Shown in pieces: positions 1 through 9,512 of a stretch of DNA of 64,000 bases. This stretch comes from Methyloversatilis sp. (GTDB taxonomy: Bacteria > Pseudomonadota > Gammaproteobacteria > Burkholderiales > Rhodocyclaceae), in NCBI GenBank assembly GCA_016791045.1, contig JAEUNO010000018.1:1-64000 (forward strand), in the 5' to 3' direction. Numbering within the stretch: the first letter of the stretch is position 1; every line of letters starts with the position of its first letter. Both the position numbers and the translations under genes were made by a program. The notes beneath the pieces are model-generated. The model saw only the letters and a program-made list of their open reading frames with translations. It was not told the origin of the DNA and did no database searches.

Positions 1-397
1 GGACAGTTTCCGTCAGGTGACGGGGCTGGTGACGGACATTGCGTCGGCGAGCCAGGAGCAGGCGAGCGGGATATCGCAGGTGACGCAGGCGGTGAGCCAG
101 ATGGACGGCGTGACGCAGCAGAACGCAGCGCTGGTGGAAGAAGCGGCGGCGGCGGCGGAAAGTCTGGAAGAGCAGGCGAGATCGTTGATGCGCGCGGTGG
201 GTCAGTTCAGGCTGGACGATCAGGACGGTCGCAGCGGTGGCACCGGGATGCAGTTTGATGGAGCGTCGCTGAGGCAGCGGGAGGCGGCGAACACGGAGCC
301 GGTGCTGCCGCGATCGCGCGGCGGGGCGCTGGGCAAGGTGAAGCGGGTTCAGTCAGCGGCGGTGATCGCCGACGAGGAAGAGTGGGAAGAGTTCTAG
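1..397 (+). CDS. Methyl-accepting chemotaxis protein, C-terminal end (partial)
   Basis: This is the last ~132 codons of a chemoreceptor; the reading frame is open from base 2 and the start lies outside the window. The visible part is the end of the cytoplasmic signalling coiled coil, with the usual receptor pattern of Gln, Ala and Glu around [11 protein letters not shown] and [10 protein letters not shown] low-complexity linker of ~70 residues follows and ends in EEEWEEF. The last five residues (EWEEF) match the xWxxF pentapeptide by which some receptors tether CheR and CheB. This fits its position directly before cheR. The sensory domain cannot be judged. Confidence 0.93.
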   Translation, partial: DSFRQVTGLVTDIASASQEQASGISQVTQAVSQMDGVTQQNAALVEEAAAAAESLEEQARSLMRAVGQFRLDDQDGRSGGTGMQFDGASLRQREAANTEPVLPRSRGGALGKVKRVQSAAVIADEEEWEEF

Positions 398-468
398 GGG
401 CAGCAGCCCCCGGGCAGAAGGTTCAGGCGCAATCGCGCTTGCAGGGCATCAACTGAAAGGTCGGCATC

Positions 469-1368
469 GTGATTCAGGCAGGCAGGAATACAGCAAGTGC
501 AGTCGAAGTGACCCGGCAACTGGCGGATTCAACATCCCTGTCAGGCGGTACCCGCGAATTTTCCTTCACGCGCGACGATTTCGACCGCATCGCCAGACTG
601 ATACACCAGCACGCCGGGATATCGCTGTCGCCGATCAAGTTCGACATGGTTTACAGCCGGCTGGCGCGCCGGCTTCGCGCGACCGGTGACGCGACCTTCG
701 CGGATTACCTCAAGCGCCTCGAGCGCAATGATCACGCCGAGTGGGAAACCTTCGTCAATTCACTGACCACCAACCTCACGTCCTTCTTCCGCGAAGCCCA
801 TCACTTCGATCTGCTGAAGGAACACCTGACCCGCCTCGGAAAACCGACGGCGCGCATATGGTGCAGCGCCGCCTCGACCGGAGAGGAGCCTTACTCGCTG
901 GCCATCACCTGCTGCGAGCTGTATGGCTCGATGAACCCGCCGGTGGAAATCATCGCGACAGACATCGATACCCAGGTGCTGGCGCAGGGCCAGGCCGGTG
1001 TCTACACCGAGGACCGCATCGAAAAGCTGTCGCCGGAAATGGTGCGCAAGTACTTCCTGCGTGGCACCGGCGGCCGCGCCGGCGAAGTGCGCGTGCGCCC
1101 CGAACTGCAGAAGCTGATCCGCTTCACGCGGGTCAACCTGCTCGAACCGAACTGGCCGATCCGCGGGCCGCTCGAGGCGATCTTCTGTCGCAACGTGATG
1201 ATCTACTTCGACAAGCCGACGCAGTACGCCATCCTGAAGCGCTTCGTCCCGCTGTTGCGTCCTGAAGGCCTCATGTTCGCCGGTCATTCGGAAAGTTTTT
1301 CGCACGCAGTCGATCTGTTCCGCAATCTCGGAAGGACGGTTTATGGTCGTGCTGACGGCGGTCGGTAG
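469..1368 (+). CDS. cheR: CheR, chemoreceptor glutamate methyltransferase
   Basis: CheR transfers methyl groups from S-adenosylmethionine to glutamates of chemoreceptors and so sets adaptation. The protein has 299 residues, slightly longer than usual because of an N-terminal extension. A helical N-terminal CheR domain (about 30-90) precedes the SAM-binding fold, which carries the diagnostic CSAASTGEEPYS motif near residue 125. IFCRNVMIYF and GLMFAGHSES are further family signatures. A GTG start is chosen because GAAAGG lies 8 bases upstream. The 3' end overlaps cheD by 26 bases, so the two are probably translationally coupled. Confidence 0.96.
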   Translation: MIQAGRNTASAVEVTRQLADSTSLSGGTREFSFTRDDFDRIARLIHQHAGISLSPIKFDMVYSRLARRLRATGDATFADYLKRLERNDHAEWETFVNSLTTNLTSFFREAHHFDLLKEHLTRLGKPTARIWCSAASTGEEPYSLAITCCELYGSMNPPVEIIATDIDTQVLAQGQAGVYTEDRIEKLSPEMVRKYFLRGTGGRAGEVRVRPELQKLIRFTRVNLLEPNWPIRGPLEAIFCRNVMIYFDKPTQYAILKRFVPLLRPEGLMFAGHSESFSHAVDLFRNLGRTVYGRADGGR

Positions 1369-1972
1369 TCACGGTCCTTCCCTGATCGAGCATCAGTCGA
1401 CGCAGCGTTATTTCGATAGCAAATTTTCGCGCGAGGCGGTGAAGATCCTGCCCGGCGAGTTCTTCGTGACCACACGCGACATGTTGCTGGTGACCGTTCT
1501 GGGTTCGTGCGTCGCGGCCTGCATCCGAGACCCGGAACGCGGGATCGGTGGCATGAATCATTTCATGCTGCCCGACGGCGGCACCGAAGCAACCAGTCGT
1601 TCGGCGCGCTACGGAGGGTATGCGATGGAACTGCTTGTGAATGAGCTGATCAAGTCGGGCGCCCGGCGTTCGTCGCTCGAAGCCAAGGTGTTTGGCGGCG
1701 GACGCGTGATGGCATCGCTGTCGAGCGCGAATGTCGGTGAACGCAATGCGTCCTTCGTGCTCGATTACCTGAAGCAGGAAGGCATTCCGGTCATCGCGCA
1801 GGATCTGCAGGAGAAGCATGCACGCAAGATCTACTTCTTTCCGCGTGTCGGACGGGTGCTGGTGAAGAAGCTGGCACGCGTCAATAACGACACGCTGGCG
1901 CGGCGCGAGCGCGAGTATCAGGAGCGGCTTGCACGCACCGATGCGTCGGGCGATATCGAGCTGTTCTCGTGA
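1343..1972 (+). CDS. cheD: CheD, chemoreceptor glutamine deamidase
   Basis: CheD deamidates specific glutamines of chemoreceptors and in some species also interacts with CheC or CheY. The protein has 209 residues, typical for the family. The catalytic cysteine lies in LGSCVAAC and the catalytic histidine in GGMNHFMLP. FGGGRVM and RNASFVLDYL are other conserved segments. The start ATG sits inside the end of cheR and is preceded by GGAAGGA. It lies between cheR and cheB, so all three receptor-modifying enzymes form one transcription unit. Enteric bacteria lack CheD, so adaptation here is more complex than in E. coli. Confidence 0.95.
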   Translation: MVVLTAVGSHGPSLIEHQSTQRYFDSKFSREAVKILPGEFFVTTRDMLLVTVLGSCVAACIRDPERGIGGMNHFMLPDGGTEATSRSARYGGYAMELLVNELIKSGARRSSLEAKVFGGGRVMASLSSANVGERNASFVLDYLKQEGIPVIAQDLQEKHARKIYFFPRVGRVLVKKLARVNNDTLARREREYQERLARTDASGDIELFS

Positions 1973-1985
1973 CCGGGCGACGCTG

Positions 1986-3065
1986 ATGAACAAGCCGAAA
2001 ATAAGGGTGCTGGTGGTGGACGATTCCGCAGTCATGCGGGCCATGCTGACCGCGATCATCAATCAGGCGCCCGATATGGAAGTGGCGGGTACCGCACCCG
2101 ACCCGCTGGTGGCGCGCCAGAAGGTGAAGGATCTGCTGCCGGACGTGCTGACGCTGGATGTCGAAATGCCGCAGATGAACGGTCTGGACTTTCTCGACAA
2201 GGTGATGCGCTTGCGCCCGATGCCGGTGATCATGATTTCCAGCCAGACCGCGCAGGGCTCCGAAGCGACTTTGCAGGCGCTCGAACTGGGCGCGGTGGAC
2301 TACATCGCGAAGCCGCGCGCCACGCTTGCGGGGCTGCCGCCCGGTTATGCACAGGAGGTGCAGGACAAGATCCGTGCGGCGTTCAGCGCACACGTGAAGG
2401 TGAGGCGCGATCCGCCGGCGCGTCCTTCTGTCGGTGCCGTGACGCCGCCCACAGTGGTGAGCAGCAACTGGGGTGACCGCATCGTGTGTATCGGCGCATC
2501 GACCGGGGGCACCGAAGCGATCAAGGAAGTGCTGACCCGCCTGCCGGAGAACATGCCCGGCGTCGTGATGGTTCAGCACATGCCGGAAATGTTCACCGCG
2601 AGCTTTGCCCGACGGCTCGACTCGCTGTCACGTCTGCGCGTGAAGGAGGCCGAACACGGCGAACGCATCCTGCCGGGCCATGCCTACCTCGCACCCGGGC
2701 ATTCGCACCTCGAAATCCGCAGATCCGGCGGTGGCTATGTGTGCGAACTGCTTCAGACGCCGCCCTACAACCGGCATCGCCCGGCCGTCGACGTACTGTT
2801 CGATTCCGCAGCGGCACAGGCGCGTGGCAGTGCGGTTGCCGCGCTGCTGACCGGCATGGGCAAGGACGGCGCACAGGGCATGCTGGCCATGCGCAAGGCA
2901 GGTGCGTGGACGATAGGTCAGGACCAGGAAAGCTGCGTCGTGTACGGAATGCCGCGCGAGGCGGCCCAGATCGGCGCGTGTTGCGAGGTGAGTCCGCTCA
3001 CGCAGGTGGCCGAACGCATCATGTCGGCGCTGCAGGGCGGGCGCCGCATGGCCGCCCACGGCTGA
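1986..3065 (+). CDS. cheB: CheB, receptor methylesterase with response-regulator domain
   Basis: CheB removes receptor methyl groups once it is phosphorylated by CheA. The 359-residue protein has an N-terminal receiver domain (about 5-120; phospho-acceptor Asp in TLDVEMPQMNG). After a linker comes the CheB methylesterase domain (about 165-355). The catalytic serine is in GASTGGTEA, the histidine in MVQHMPE and the aspartate in GMGKDGAQGM. An in-frame ATG exists 57 bases upstream inside cheD, but the start at 1986 begins directly with the receiver fold (NKPKIRVLVVDD) and lies 13 bases after the cheD stop. Confidence 0.96.
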   Translation: MNKPKIRVLVVDDSAVMRAMLTAIINQAPDMEVAGTAPDPLVARQKVKDLLPDVLTLDVEMPQMNGLDFLDKVMRLRPMPVIMISSQTAQGSEATLQALELGAVDYIAKPRATLAGLPPGYAQEVQDKIRAAFSAHVKVRRDPPARPSVGAVTPPTVVSSNWGDRIVCIGASTGGTEAIKEVLTRLPENMPGVVMVQHMPEMFTASFARRLDSLSRLRVKEAEHGERILPGHAYLAPGHSHLEIRRSGGGYVCELLQTPPYNRHRPAVDVLFDSAAAQARGSAVAALLTGMGKDGAQGMLAMRKAGAWTIGQDQESCVVYGMPREAAQIGACCEVSPLTQVAERIMSALQGGRRMAAHG

Positions 3066-3112
3066 CGGCGGATTGCCGCCTCATTCATCGATTACATAAG
3101 GGAATACGCATC

Positions 3113-3418
3113 ATGGACATCAAGGTCAGCATCGCCGACAAGGTCGCGCGCATGAGCCTGGGCGGGCGCTTTGATTTTTCGGCGCACAAGGAATTCCGGG
3201 ACACCACCGAGCAGCTCCTGTCGCGCGATGAAGTGAGCGAACTCGACGTCGACCTCGCCGCGGTCAATTACGTGGACAGTTCCGCGCTCGGCATGCTGTT
3301 GATGCTGCGCGACAAGGCGCGCAACGCGCGGCGCGAAATCAGACTGTCGCGTTGCAGCCCGCCGGTTCGCCAGGTGCTCGACATCGCGAATTTCGGCAAG
3401 TTGTTCCGCATCGACTGA
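3113..3418 (+). CDS. STAS-domain protein (anti-sigma-factor antagonist type)
   Basis: This small 101-residue protein is a single STAS domain. The conserved phosphorylatable-serine segment is visible as NYVDSSALGMLL around residues 53-64. Proteins of this type usually bind a serine kinase/anti-sigma factor, or act as a switch in a partner-swapping module. No RsbW-like kinase is encoded nearby, so the partner is unknown. It lies 47 bases after cheB and 102 before the next receptor gene, which suggests a job in the chemosensory array or its regulation. The family is sure, the function is not. Confidence 0.88.
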   Translation: MDIKVSIADKVARMSLGGRFDFSAHKEFRDTTEQLLSRDEVSELDVDLAAVNYVDSSALGMLLMLRDKARNARREIRLSRCSPPVRQVLDIANFGKLFRID

Positions 3419-3442
3419 CGATTGTTTTTGATCTGCGCACGC

Positions 3443-3469
3443 TAAAGACGCTTCCGTTTAGGTCGTAAC
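3443..3469 (+). promoter_or_regulatory. Sigma-28 (FliA)-like promoter of the receptor gene at 3521
   Basis: TAAAGACG, an 11-base spacer, then GTCGTAAC. The -35 half matches the FliA consensus TAAAGTTT well; the -10 half is a weaker match to GCCGATAA. It ends 51 bases before the receptor start. Confidence 0.5.
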
Positions 3470-3520
3470 CCTCCTTACCTGCCCGGGTTTCATCGCCCGC
3501 ACACCAAGGAACGGAACGAC

Positions 3521-5227
3521 ATGACAAGCAAGCCTGGCGCGCTGGTGCGCGCAAACCTGGCCTGGCTCGGCCTGTATTCCCTTTTGCTGCTCACCCATGC
3601 CGGCCTGTTCGCATGGGCCGCACCGGCTTTCGGCTCGACCGATGCACTGATCTGCGCCGCGCTCGCTTTCGGCGTGCTGGCCGTCGTGCGCCTGGCGTGC
3701 CGGACACGGTACGAGAAGCCACTCGAACGCGTGGTGACCGGCATCGAGAATGCCCGCCTGTCCGGCGACCTCTCGTTCAAGCTGGCGATGCAGGGCGATG
3801 CGCTGCAGCAGCGGCTGGCCGCCAGCTACAACCGCCTGATCGAGGAATTCGGCGCTGCCATGGCGAAGATGCTGTTCACCTCGGAGCGCCTCCAGCACGC
3901 CTGCGCAAGCCTGGGCGATGGCGCCCGGCGGGTGGTGGCGTCGACCGAAACGCAGTGCGATGCGTCGGGTGCCGCGAGCGCCGATGTCGGCAACATGAAG
4001 GGCAGCATGCAGGCAGCGACCGACGTTGCGGCGCGCACCGTCGAAGACGCGACGCGATCGCGTGAATTGTCGCAGCAGGGCGCACAGGTGGTCAGTCGCG
4101 TGGCCGAAGGCATGGTCCGGGTGTCCGGTAGCGTCGAACAGTGTGCGCGCCAGATCGATCAGCTGGGCAGTCGGTCGGAGCAGATCGGCAGTGTGGTGCA
4201 GGTGATCCGCGAGATCGCCGACCAGACCAATCTGCTGGCGCTCAACGCCGCCATCGAGGCGGCGCGTGCCGGCGAGCAGGGGCGCGGCTTTGCCGTGGTG
4301 GCCGACGAAGTGCGCAAGCTGGCCGAGCGCACGGCCGCATCGACCGGACAGATTCACGAAATGATTTCCGCCGTGCAGCGCGAGACGGCCGAAGCTGCGG
4401 CCGTCGTGCGCGCCAGCGCAGTCGAGGCGCGCAGTGGTTCCGAACTGTCGGGCGAAGCCGTGGCGACGCTGGAACTGATCCGCGAGTGCGCCACCGCAAC
4501 GCTGGAGCGCGTCGATGGCACGGTCGAGGCCATGCGCGAAAACCATGCGCTCGGCGATCGGGTCGAGCAGCATGTGCAGCGCATCCTGTCCATGGCGGAA
4601 TCGAATCGCGACGTCTCGCGCGCGGCGGCGACCGACGCGGGCCAGCTTGGCGTGCTGTCGAGCAATCTGGCCGAGCTGGCCCTCGTGTTCCGACTGGGTA
4701 CCGGAGCCGAACAGGCGGTGGCCATGCATGGCCGCATGCCGGCCATCGTCTCCGAAGCGGCCAGTCAGGTCGGTGCCTGTCTCGAAGCGGCGGTGAAGCG
4801 CGGCGAGATCAGGCTGGAAGACCTGTTCGACGAGAACTATCAGCCGATCGCCGGTACCCGGCCGGCCAAGTTCACGACCCGATTCGACAGCCTGACCGAC
4901 CGGCTGCTGCCGGCCATCCAGGAACCGCTGCTCGATCGTCATCCCGGCCTCATCTACGCCGGAGCGGTTGATCGGAAGGGCTATTTTCCGACCCACAATA
5001 AAAAGTTTTCGCAGCCGCTGACCGGCGACGAGAAGGTCGACATCGCGCGCAACCGCACCAAGCGCATCTTTGAAGACCCGGTCGGCAAGCGCTGCGGTGC
5101 GCATGCCCAGCCGTTCCTGATCCAGACCTATCGCCGCGACACCGGGGAAGTGGTGCACGACATTTCGGCACCGATTCACGTCTGCGGTCGCCAGTGGGGC
5201 GGCTTCCGGATCGGTTACGTCGCCTGA
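3521..5227 (+). CDS. Methyl-accepting chemotaxis protein with C-terminal sensory domain
   Basis: A 568-residue chemoreceptor of unusual layout. Two hydrophobic helices (about 10-33 and 39-58) are separated by only a few residues, so there is almost no periplasmic domain. The signalling coiled coil follows, with the conserved hairpin [20 protein letters not shown] near residues 235-255. After it, from about 400 to the end, is a globular region with [24 protein letters not shown] and a final GGFRIGY. I recall this as a Cache-like domain found at the C-terminus of some receptors. Sensing is therefore probably cytoplasmic. A FliA-like promoter stands upstream and the gene appears to be its own unit. 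Confidence 0.92.
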   Translation: MTSKPGALVRANLAWLGLYSLLLLTHAGLFAWAAPAFGSTDALICAALAFGVLAVVRLACRTRYEKPLERVVTGIENARLSGDLSFKLAMQGDALQQRLAASYNRLIEEFGAAMAKMLFTSERLQHACASLGDGARRVVASTETQCDASGAASADVGNMKGSMQAATDVAARTVEDATRSRELSQQGAQVVSRVAEGMVRVSGSVEQCARQIDQLGSRSEQIGSVVQVIREIADQTNLLALNAAIEAARAGEQGRGFAVVADEVRKLAERTAASTGQIHEMISAVQRETAEAAAVVRASAVEARSGSELSGEAVATLELIRECATATLERVDGTVEAMRENHALGDRVEQHVQRILSMAESNRDVSRAAATDAGQLGVLSSNLAELALVFRLGTGAEQAVAMHGRMPAIVSEAASQVGACLEAAVKRGEIRLEDLFDENYQPIAGTRPAKFTTRFDSLTDRLLPAIQEPLLDRHPGLIYAGAVDRKGYFPTHNKKFSQPLTGDEKVDIARNRTKRIFEDPVGKRCGAHAQPFLIQTYRRDTGEVVHDISAPIHVCGRQWGGFRIGYVA

Positions 5228-5273
5228 ATATGTAGCGCGGCTGATCTGGATCAAGCGGCATGCGACAGAGCGC

Positions 5274-5300
5274 TCAAAGCGTCGGCGTCGCCGCCGTTAA
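5274..5300 (+). promoter_or_regulatory. Sigma-28 (FliA)-like promoter of the receptor gene at 5395
   Basis: TCAAAG at 5274 is followed by GCCGTTAA at 5293. The -10 half differs from the consensus GCCGATAA at one position. The spacing is within one base of the other three sites in this cluster. Confidence 0.5.
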
Positions 5301-5394
5301 GTTCGATAAGTCCGCCACTCATTCGGCGCAGCGTGAGCACGCCGTCGAATCCGGCTCCCGATTCGCCCAGAACTGTCCTTCAAGGAGATCCACC

Positions 5395-7416
5395 ATGAAC
5401 GCCCTGCTGTCGCCCGCCCGGGCATTGATGTCACGTCTCCGTTTCGCGCCAAAGATGATGCTGGTCATGGGCATCCTGCTGTCGCTGCTGTTCGGCGTTG
5501 CCGCGCTGCAGACGCTGGACCGCATGGATGCGGTGCGCGCGATGGACAACGAGCGCATCGGCGCCGACTATGTCCGCACCTTGCTGGGCGTGCTCGCCAC
5601 GGTGCAGCAGCATCGTGGCATGTCCTCATCGATGCTCAACGGCGACGCGAGCCTTGCACCCAAGGTCGAAGCCAAGGCAGCCGACGTGGCTGCCGGCATC
5701 GCAAAGCTGAAGGCGCAGAATGATGCCAATCTTGCGCTGCTGGATCAGGGGGCGCAGATCAATCGCCTGAATGACGAGTGGGTGGCTGTCCGCCAGTTGA
5801 TGAGCGGGGCGACCGGCAGCGAGAACTTCCGGCGGCACTCGGAACTGATCGTCAGTCTGCTGAACGACTTCCGCATGGTGGCCGATGCGTCCGGCCTGAC
5901 CTTCGATCCTTTCGCGGACAGTTACACACTGATGGACGCGACGATCGGCATCATGCCGCAGACGGTCGAGTACCTGGCCCGGCTGCGCGGGCTGGCGGCG
6001 TCGATCAGCGCAAGCCGCTCGATGTCGCCCGAGAAGGCGGTCGAACTGGGGTCGCTGCTGCAACTGTCGAAGGCGCAGGTCGATGCATCGGAACGCATGC
6101 TCGAGCGCGTGCTGAAGAATGCGCCGGCCCACGCAGGCGCAGTCACCACGGATGTGTCGGCGCTGCGCGACGCCTTTGGCGCCACGGCGCAGATGATCGA
6201 AAGTTCGGTGGTCAGCCAGACCTTCGATTTGCAGCCGGCCGAGGTGTTTGCCCGCGCAAGCGCGCCGGTCGATGCCGCACTGGGCAGTGCCCGCACGCTG
6301 TTGTCCAGCCTTGAAGCCAGCCTTGCCGTGCATCGGACCGAGATGGTACGCAAGGAGGTGCTGATCGCTGCAGCGCTGGCAACAGGCATGCTGCTGTCAA
6401 TGTATCTTGCGCTCGGCCTCTACGTCTCCCTGCAGGACGATATCCGCCGCACCATCGAAGGGGGGCAGCGCCTTGCCGATGGAGATCTGACGGCGCGCAT
6501 CGACGTTTCGAGTCGCGACGAGTTCGGGGATATCGCAACCAGCTTCAACCGCATGGCCGATGGCTTGTCGGCGCTGATCGCACGGGTGAAGGCTTCGGCC
6601 TCGGCCGTGTCTGAAGTGACCCATGTCGTCGCCAGCGCGACGCAGCAGATCAGTCATGCATCGACTCATCAGAGCCAGTCCGCGTCGGCCATGGCAGCCA
6701 CCATCGAAGAGCTGTCCGTGTCGATCAACAGCGTGTCGGACAGTGCGTCCGATATGCGTCACCACGCCAACTCCAGCCGCGACGAAGCAGATCAGGGACG
6801 GCGCGCGATCGACGCGGTGAGCGGTGAGCTCGACGACGTCGGTCAGGTGGTGGGTGAAATTTCCGATGCGGCCAGTGCGTTCGTGGACAGCACGCGTGCC
6901 ATCGGTGGCATGACCCGTCAGGTCAAGGACATCGCCGAACAGACCAATCTGCTGGCGCTCAACGCGGCCATCGAGGCAGCCCGTGCCGGTGAGCAGGGAC
7001 GCGGCTTCGCGGTAGTCGCTGACGAAGTGCGCAAGCTGGCCGAGAAGTCGGCTGCATCGGCGCTCGAGATCGAGGCCGTCACGCGCACGCTGGACGCACA
7101 CGCAGCAGGCGTCGATGCCGTGGTGCGGCGCGGGTCCGACGCGATCAACGCCTCGCGCCAGCAGCTGACCAGGGTGGTCGAAGCGCTGGGCCGTGCGGCC
7201 GAGGCAGCCGCGTCGACGTCGAGCGGCATCAGCGGCATCGCCGAATCGGTCAGCGAACAGACGACGGCCAGTCACGAGGTGGCACGCAAGATCGAGCAGA
7301 TCGCCCAGATGACGGAAGAAAACACGTCTGCAATCAACTCGATGGCAGAACAGGCACAGCACCTGTCCTCGCTGGCCCGCGAACTGGAAGAGGCCGGCGC
7401 GCGCTTTCGCGTGTGA
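5395..7416 (+). CDS. Methyl-accepting chemotaxis protein with periplasmic helical sensor domain
   Basis: A classical transmembrane chemoreceptor of 673 residues. TM1 spans about 21-38. A periplasmic region of ~280 residues is largely helical and contains [11 protein letters not shown] and [12 protein letters not shown]. These motifs resemble nitrate-sensor-like (NIT) or helical-bundle sensor domains; the ligand cannot be named. TM2 lies at about 321-345, followed by HAMP (about 346-400) and the signalling domain with [20 protein letters not shown]. The start ATG is chosen because AAGGAGA lies 6 bases upstream; an upstream extension to 5260 lacks a signal and overlaps the promoter. It has no CheR-docking pentapeptide. 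Confidence 0.94.
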   Translation: MNALLSPARALMSRLRFAPKMMLVMGILLSLLFGVAALQTLDRMDAVRAMDNERIGADYVRTLLGVLATVQQHRGMSSSMLNGDASLAPKVEAKAADVAAGIAKLKAQNDANLALLDQGAQINRLNDEWVAVRQLMSGATGSENFRRHSELIVSLLNDFRMVADASGLTFDPFADSYTLMDATIGIMPQTVEYLARLRGLAASISASRSMSPEKAVELGSLLQLSKAQVDASERMLERVLKNAPAHAGAVTTDVSALRDAFGATAQMIESSVVSQTFDLQPAEVFARASAPVDAALGSARTLLSSLEASLAVHRTEMVRKEVLIAAALATGMLLSMYLALGLYVSLQDDIRRTIEGGQRLADGDLTARIDVSSRDEFGDIATSFNRMADGLSALIARVKASASAVSEVTHVVASATQQISHASTHQSQSASAMAATIEELSVSINSVSDSASDMRHHANSSRDEADQGRRAIDAVSGELDDVGQVVGEISDAASAFVDSTRAIGGMTRQVKDIAEQTNLLALNAAIEAARAGEQGRGFAVVADEVRKLAEKSAASALEIEAVTRTLDAHAAGVDAVVRRGSDAINASRQQLTRVVEALGRAAEAAASTSSGISGIAESVSEQTTASHEVARKIEQIAQMTEENTSAINSMAEQAQHLSSLARELEEAGARFRV

Positions 7417-7484
7417 CCTGCCCGAGCATCTGTCGCGGCCGGAAATGCGGTCCATTCGCAGCGCTTTTGAAGGTCTGCAGCCAT

Positions 7485-7511
7485 TCAAGACTTTCCAAGC
7501 GCTGCCGTAAA
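7485..7511 (+). promoter_or_regulatory. Sigma-28 (FliA)-like promoter of the cheV-cheV-cheY-cheZ unit
   Basis: TCAAGACT, an 11-base spacer, then GCCGTAAA. This resembles the FliA form seen in pseudomonads (TCAAG then GCCGATA). It ends 52 bases before the first cheV start. Confidence 0.55.
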
Positions 7512-7563
7512 ACCATCAGCACCCGGTTGTTTTCGTGCCACTGAACAGACAGACGAGGCCGAC

Positions 7564-8535
7564 ATGTCAGAGTTACTCAAGAATATCGATGCCCGCACCA
7601 AGCTTGCGGGTACCAACAAGCTCGAAATACTGATGTTTTCGCTCGGCGTGGATACGCGCACCGGACGACGCGAGACATTCGGCATCAATGTGTTCAAGGT
7701 GCGGGAGGTGATGCGCACCCCCAACATCACCGCAGCGCCGGAAATGCCCAATGCGGTCGAAGGCATGGTCAGCCTGCGCGGTGCGCTGGTACCAGTGGTC
7801 GATCTGGCCAAGTTTGCCCAGTTCCCGAGCGATACGCCGCGCGACGTGATGATCGTGACCGAGTACAACGGCCACACCCAGGGTTTCCTGGTGGAGTCGG
7901 TCGACACCATCCTGAGACTGGACTGGTCGCAGATGCGTGTGCCGCCGGCCATGCTGACGGCCAACCTCGGCGGTCTGGTCACGGCAGTGACCGAGCTGGC
8001 GGACAACCGCCTGGTGATGATGCTCGACGTCGAGAAGATCCTGTCGGAAACGGCGGATATCGACAACGATCTGGCGTTCAAGGACATCAAGCCGCTCGAC
8101 ATCGAGGATGCAACGGTTTTCTTCTGCGATGACTCGCCGGTTGCCCGCACCCAGATCACCCGCACGCTGGACCTGATGGGCGTGCGATACGTGAGTGCGA
8201 TCAACGGTGGCCAGATGTGGGCCGAGCTGCTGAAGGTTGCCAGCTACGCCGATTCCAGCGGCCGCAAGGTGAATGAACTGATCAGCATGATCCTCACCGA
8301 CGTCGAGATGCCCGAGATGGATGGCTACATCCTGACCAAGAACATCAAGGCCGATCCGCGCTTTGCCGGCATTCCGGTGGTCATGCACTCGTCGCTGTCA
8401 TCAGGCTCCAACCAGCAGCTGGGCCGATCGGTCGGTGTCGATGAGTATGTGTCCAAGTTCGAGGCGCAGCGCCTCGCCGAAACCATTACCCGCCTGATCC
8501 GCCGCAGCAAGGGCATCGATCGCGTGGCTGCCTGA
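7564..8535 (+). CDS. cheV: CheV, CheW-like coupling protein with receiver domain (copy 1)
   Basis: CheV couples receptors to CheA through a CheW-like domain and adjusts this coupling through a phosphorylated receiver. The 323-residue protein has the CheW domain at about 20-160 (FGINVFKVREVM, GMVSLRGALVPVVDL). The receiver is at about 178-315, with the acidic pocket in VFFCDDSPVAR and the phospho-acceptor Asp in LTDVEMPEMDGY. It is about half identical by eye to the next gene, so the pair is a tandem duplication. It opens a likely operon through cheZ. Confidence 0.95.
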   Translation: MSELLKNIDARTKLAGTNKLEILMFSLGVDTRTGRRETFGINVFKVREVMRTPNITAAPEMPNAVEGMVSLRGALVPVVDLAKFAQFPSDTPRDVMIVTEYNGHTQGFLVESVDTILRLDWSQMRVPPAMLTANLGGLVTAVTELADNRLVMMLDVEKILSETADIDNDLAFKDIKPLDIEDATVFFCDDSPVARTQITRTLDLMGVRYVSAINGGQMWAELLKVASYADSSGRKVNELISMILTDVEMPEMDGYILTKNIKADPRFAGIPVVMHSSLSSGSNQQLGRSVGVDEYVSKFEAQRLAETITRLIRRSKGIDRVAA

Positions 8536-8555
8536 ACAAGACCGGAGACAACACG

Positions 8556-9500
8556 ATGGACAGACCCGACCACAACCTGCTCGAGCAGGTGGACGCCCGC
8601 ACCAAGCTGGCGGGCTCGAACAAGATGGAAATCCTGCTGTTCTCGCTCGGCACGCACGAGCTGTTCGGCATCAATGTGTTCAAGGTGCGCGAGGTCAGCA
8701 GCACGCCCATCGTGACGCCGACACCGAATATGCCGGATGGCGTCGAAGGTCTGATTTCGCTGCGTGGAAACGTCATTCCGGTGCTGTCCCTGGCACGCAT
8801 CATGAACCTGACCGACGCACCCGATGGCATGGGTGGCGCGATGATGGTGACCGAGTACAGCAAGCGCACGCTGGGCTTTCTGGTACATGAAGTGGATCGC
8901 ATCATCCGCGTCGACTGGGACCGCGTACGCGCGCCCGAGTCGGTCGTCACCAGCGAACAGCTCTACATCACCGCGATCACCGAACTCGACGATGGCCGGC
9001 TGGTGTCCATCCTTGACGTGGAAAGCATTCTGGCCGGCACTTTCGGCGACGCCGTCGTCGGCGAAATTCCGCCGCTCGGCGGCAATTACGACCCGAATGT
9101 GTTCTTCGTCGATGATTCCGCGGTCGCCCGCAAGAAGATTGCCGAAGTGCTCGACAAACTGAACATCCGCCACAAGCACGCCACCAACGGCGCCGAAGCG
9201 TGGGCACGCCTGCAGGGCATGGCCGCCCACACCACGCAGACCGGCCAGCCGCTGACGGACGAGATCGACCTGATACTGGTCGATGCGGAAATGCCCGAGA
9301 TGGACGGCTACGTGCTCACGCGGCACATCAAGAACGATCCCCGATTCGTCGATATACCGGTGGTGATGCACTCGTCGCTGTCGTCGGAAGCAAACCGTGC
9401 AATGGGCAAGAGCGTCGGTGTCGATGCCTACGTGGCGAAGTTCGATGCCGAAGTGCTGGCCGATACGCTGCGTCCGTTGCTGCAAGCCCATAAAGCCTGA
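8556..9500 (+). CDS. cheV: CheV, CheW-like coupling protein with receiver domain (copy 2)
   Basis: The second CheV has 314 residues and starts 20 bases after the first. It shows the same plan: CheW-like domain at about 18-155 (FGINVFKVREVS, GLISLRGNVIPVLSL), then a receiver from about 172 with VFFVDDSAVAR and the phospho-acceptor Asp in LVDAEMPEMDGY. The N-termini of both copies share the DARTKLAG segment. Differences concentrate in the linker and in the receiver pocket (Cys versus Val before the acidic pair), so the two may be phosphorylated at different rates. Confidence 0.95.
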   Translation: MDRPDHNLLEQVDARTKLAGSNKMEILLFSLGTHELFGINVFKVREVSSTPIVTPTPNMPDGVEGLISLRGNVIPVLSLARIMNLTDAPDGMGGAMMVTEYSKRTLGFLVHEVDRIIRVDWDRVRAPESVVTSEQLYITAITELDDGRLVSILDVESILAGTFGDAVVGEIPPLGGNYDPNVFFVDDSAVARKKIAEVLDKLNIRHKHATNGAEAWARLQGMAAHTTQTGQPLTDEIDLILVDAEMPEMDGYVLTRHIKNDPRFVDIPVVMHSSLSSEANRAMGKSVGVDAYVAKFDAEVLADTLRPLLQAHKA

Positions 9501-9512
9501 GAGAGGTAGGCC

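Noticed and set aside
3458-5254. 598-codon open frame antisense to the receptor gene
   Set aside because: It mirrors the real gene; GC-rich coding sequence commonly leaves the opposite strand open. The product is His/Arg-rich and resembles no family.
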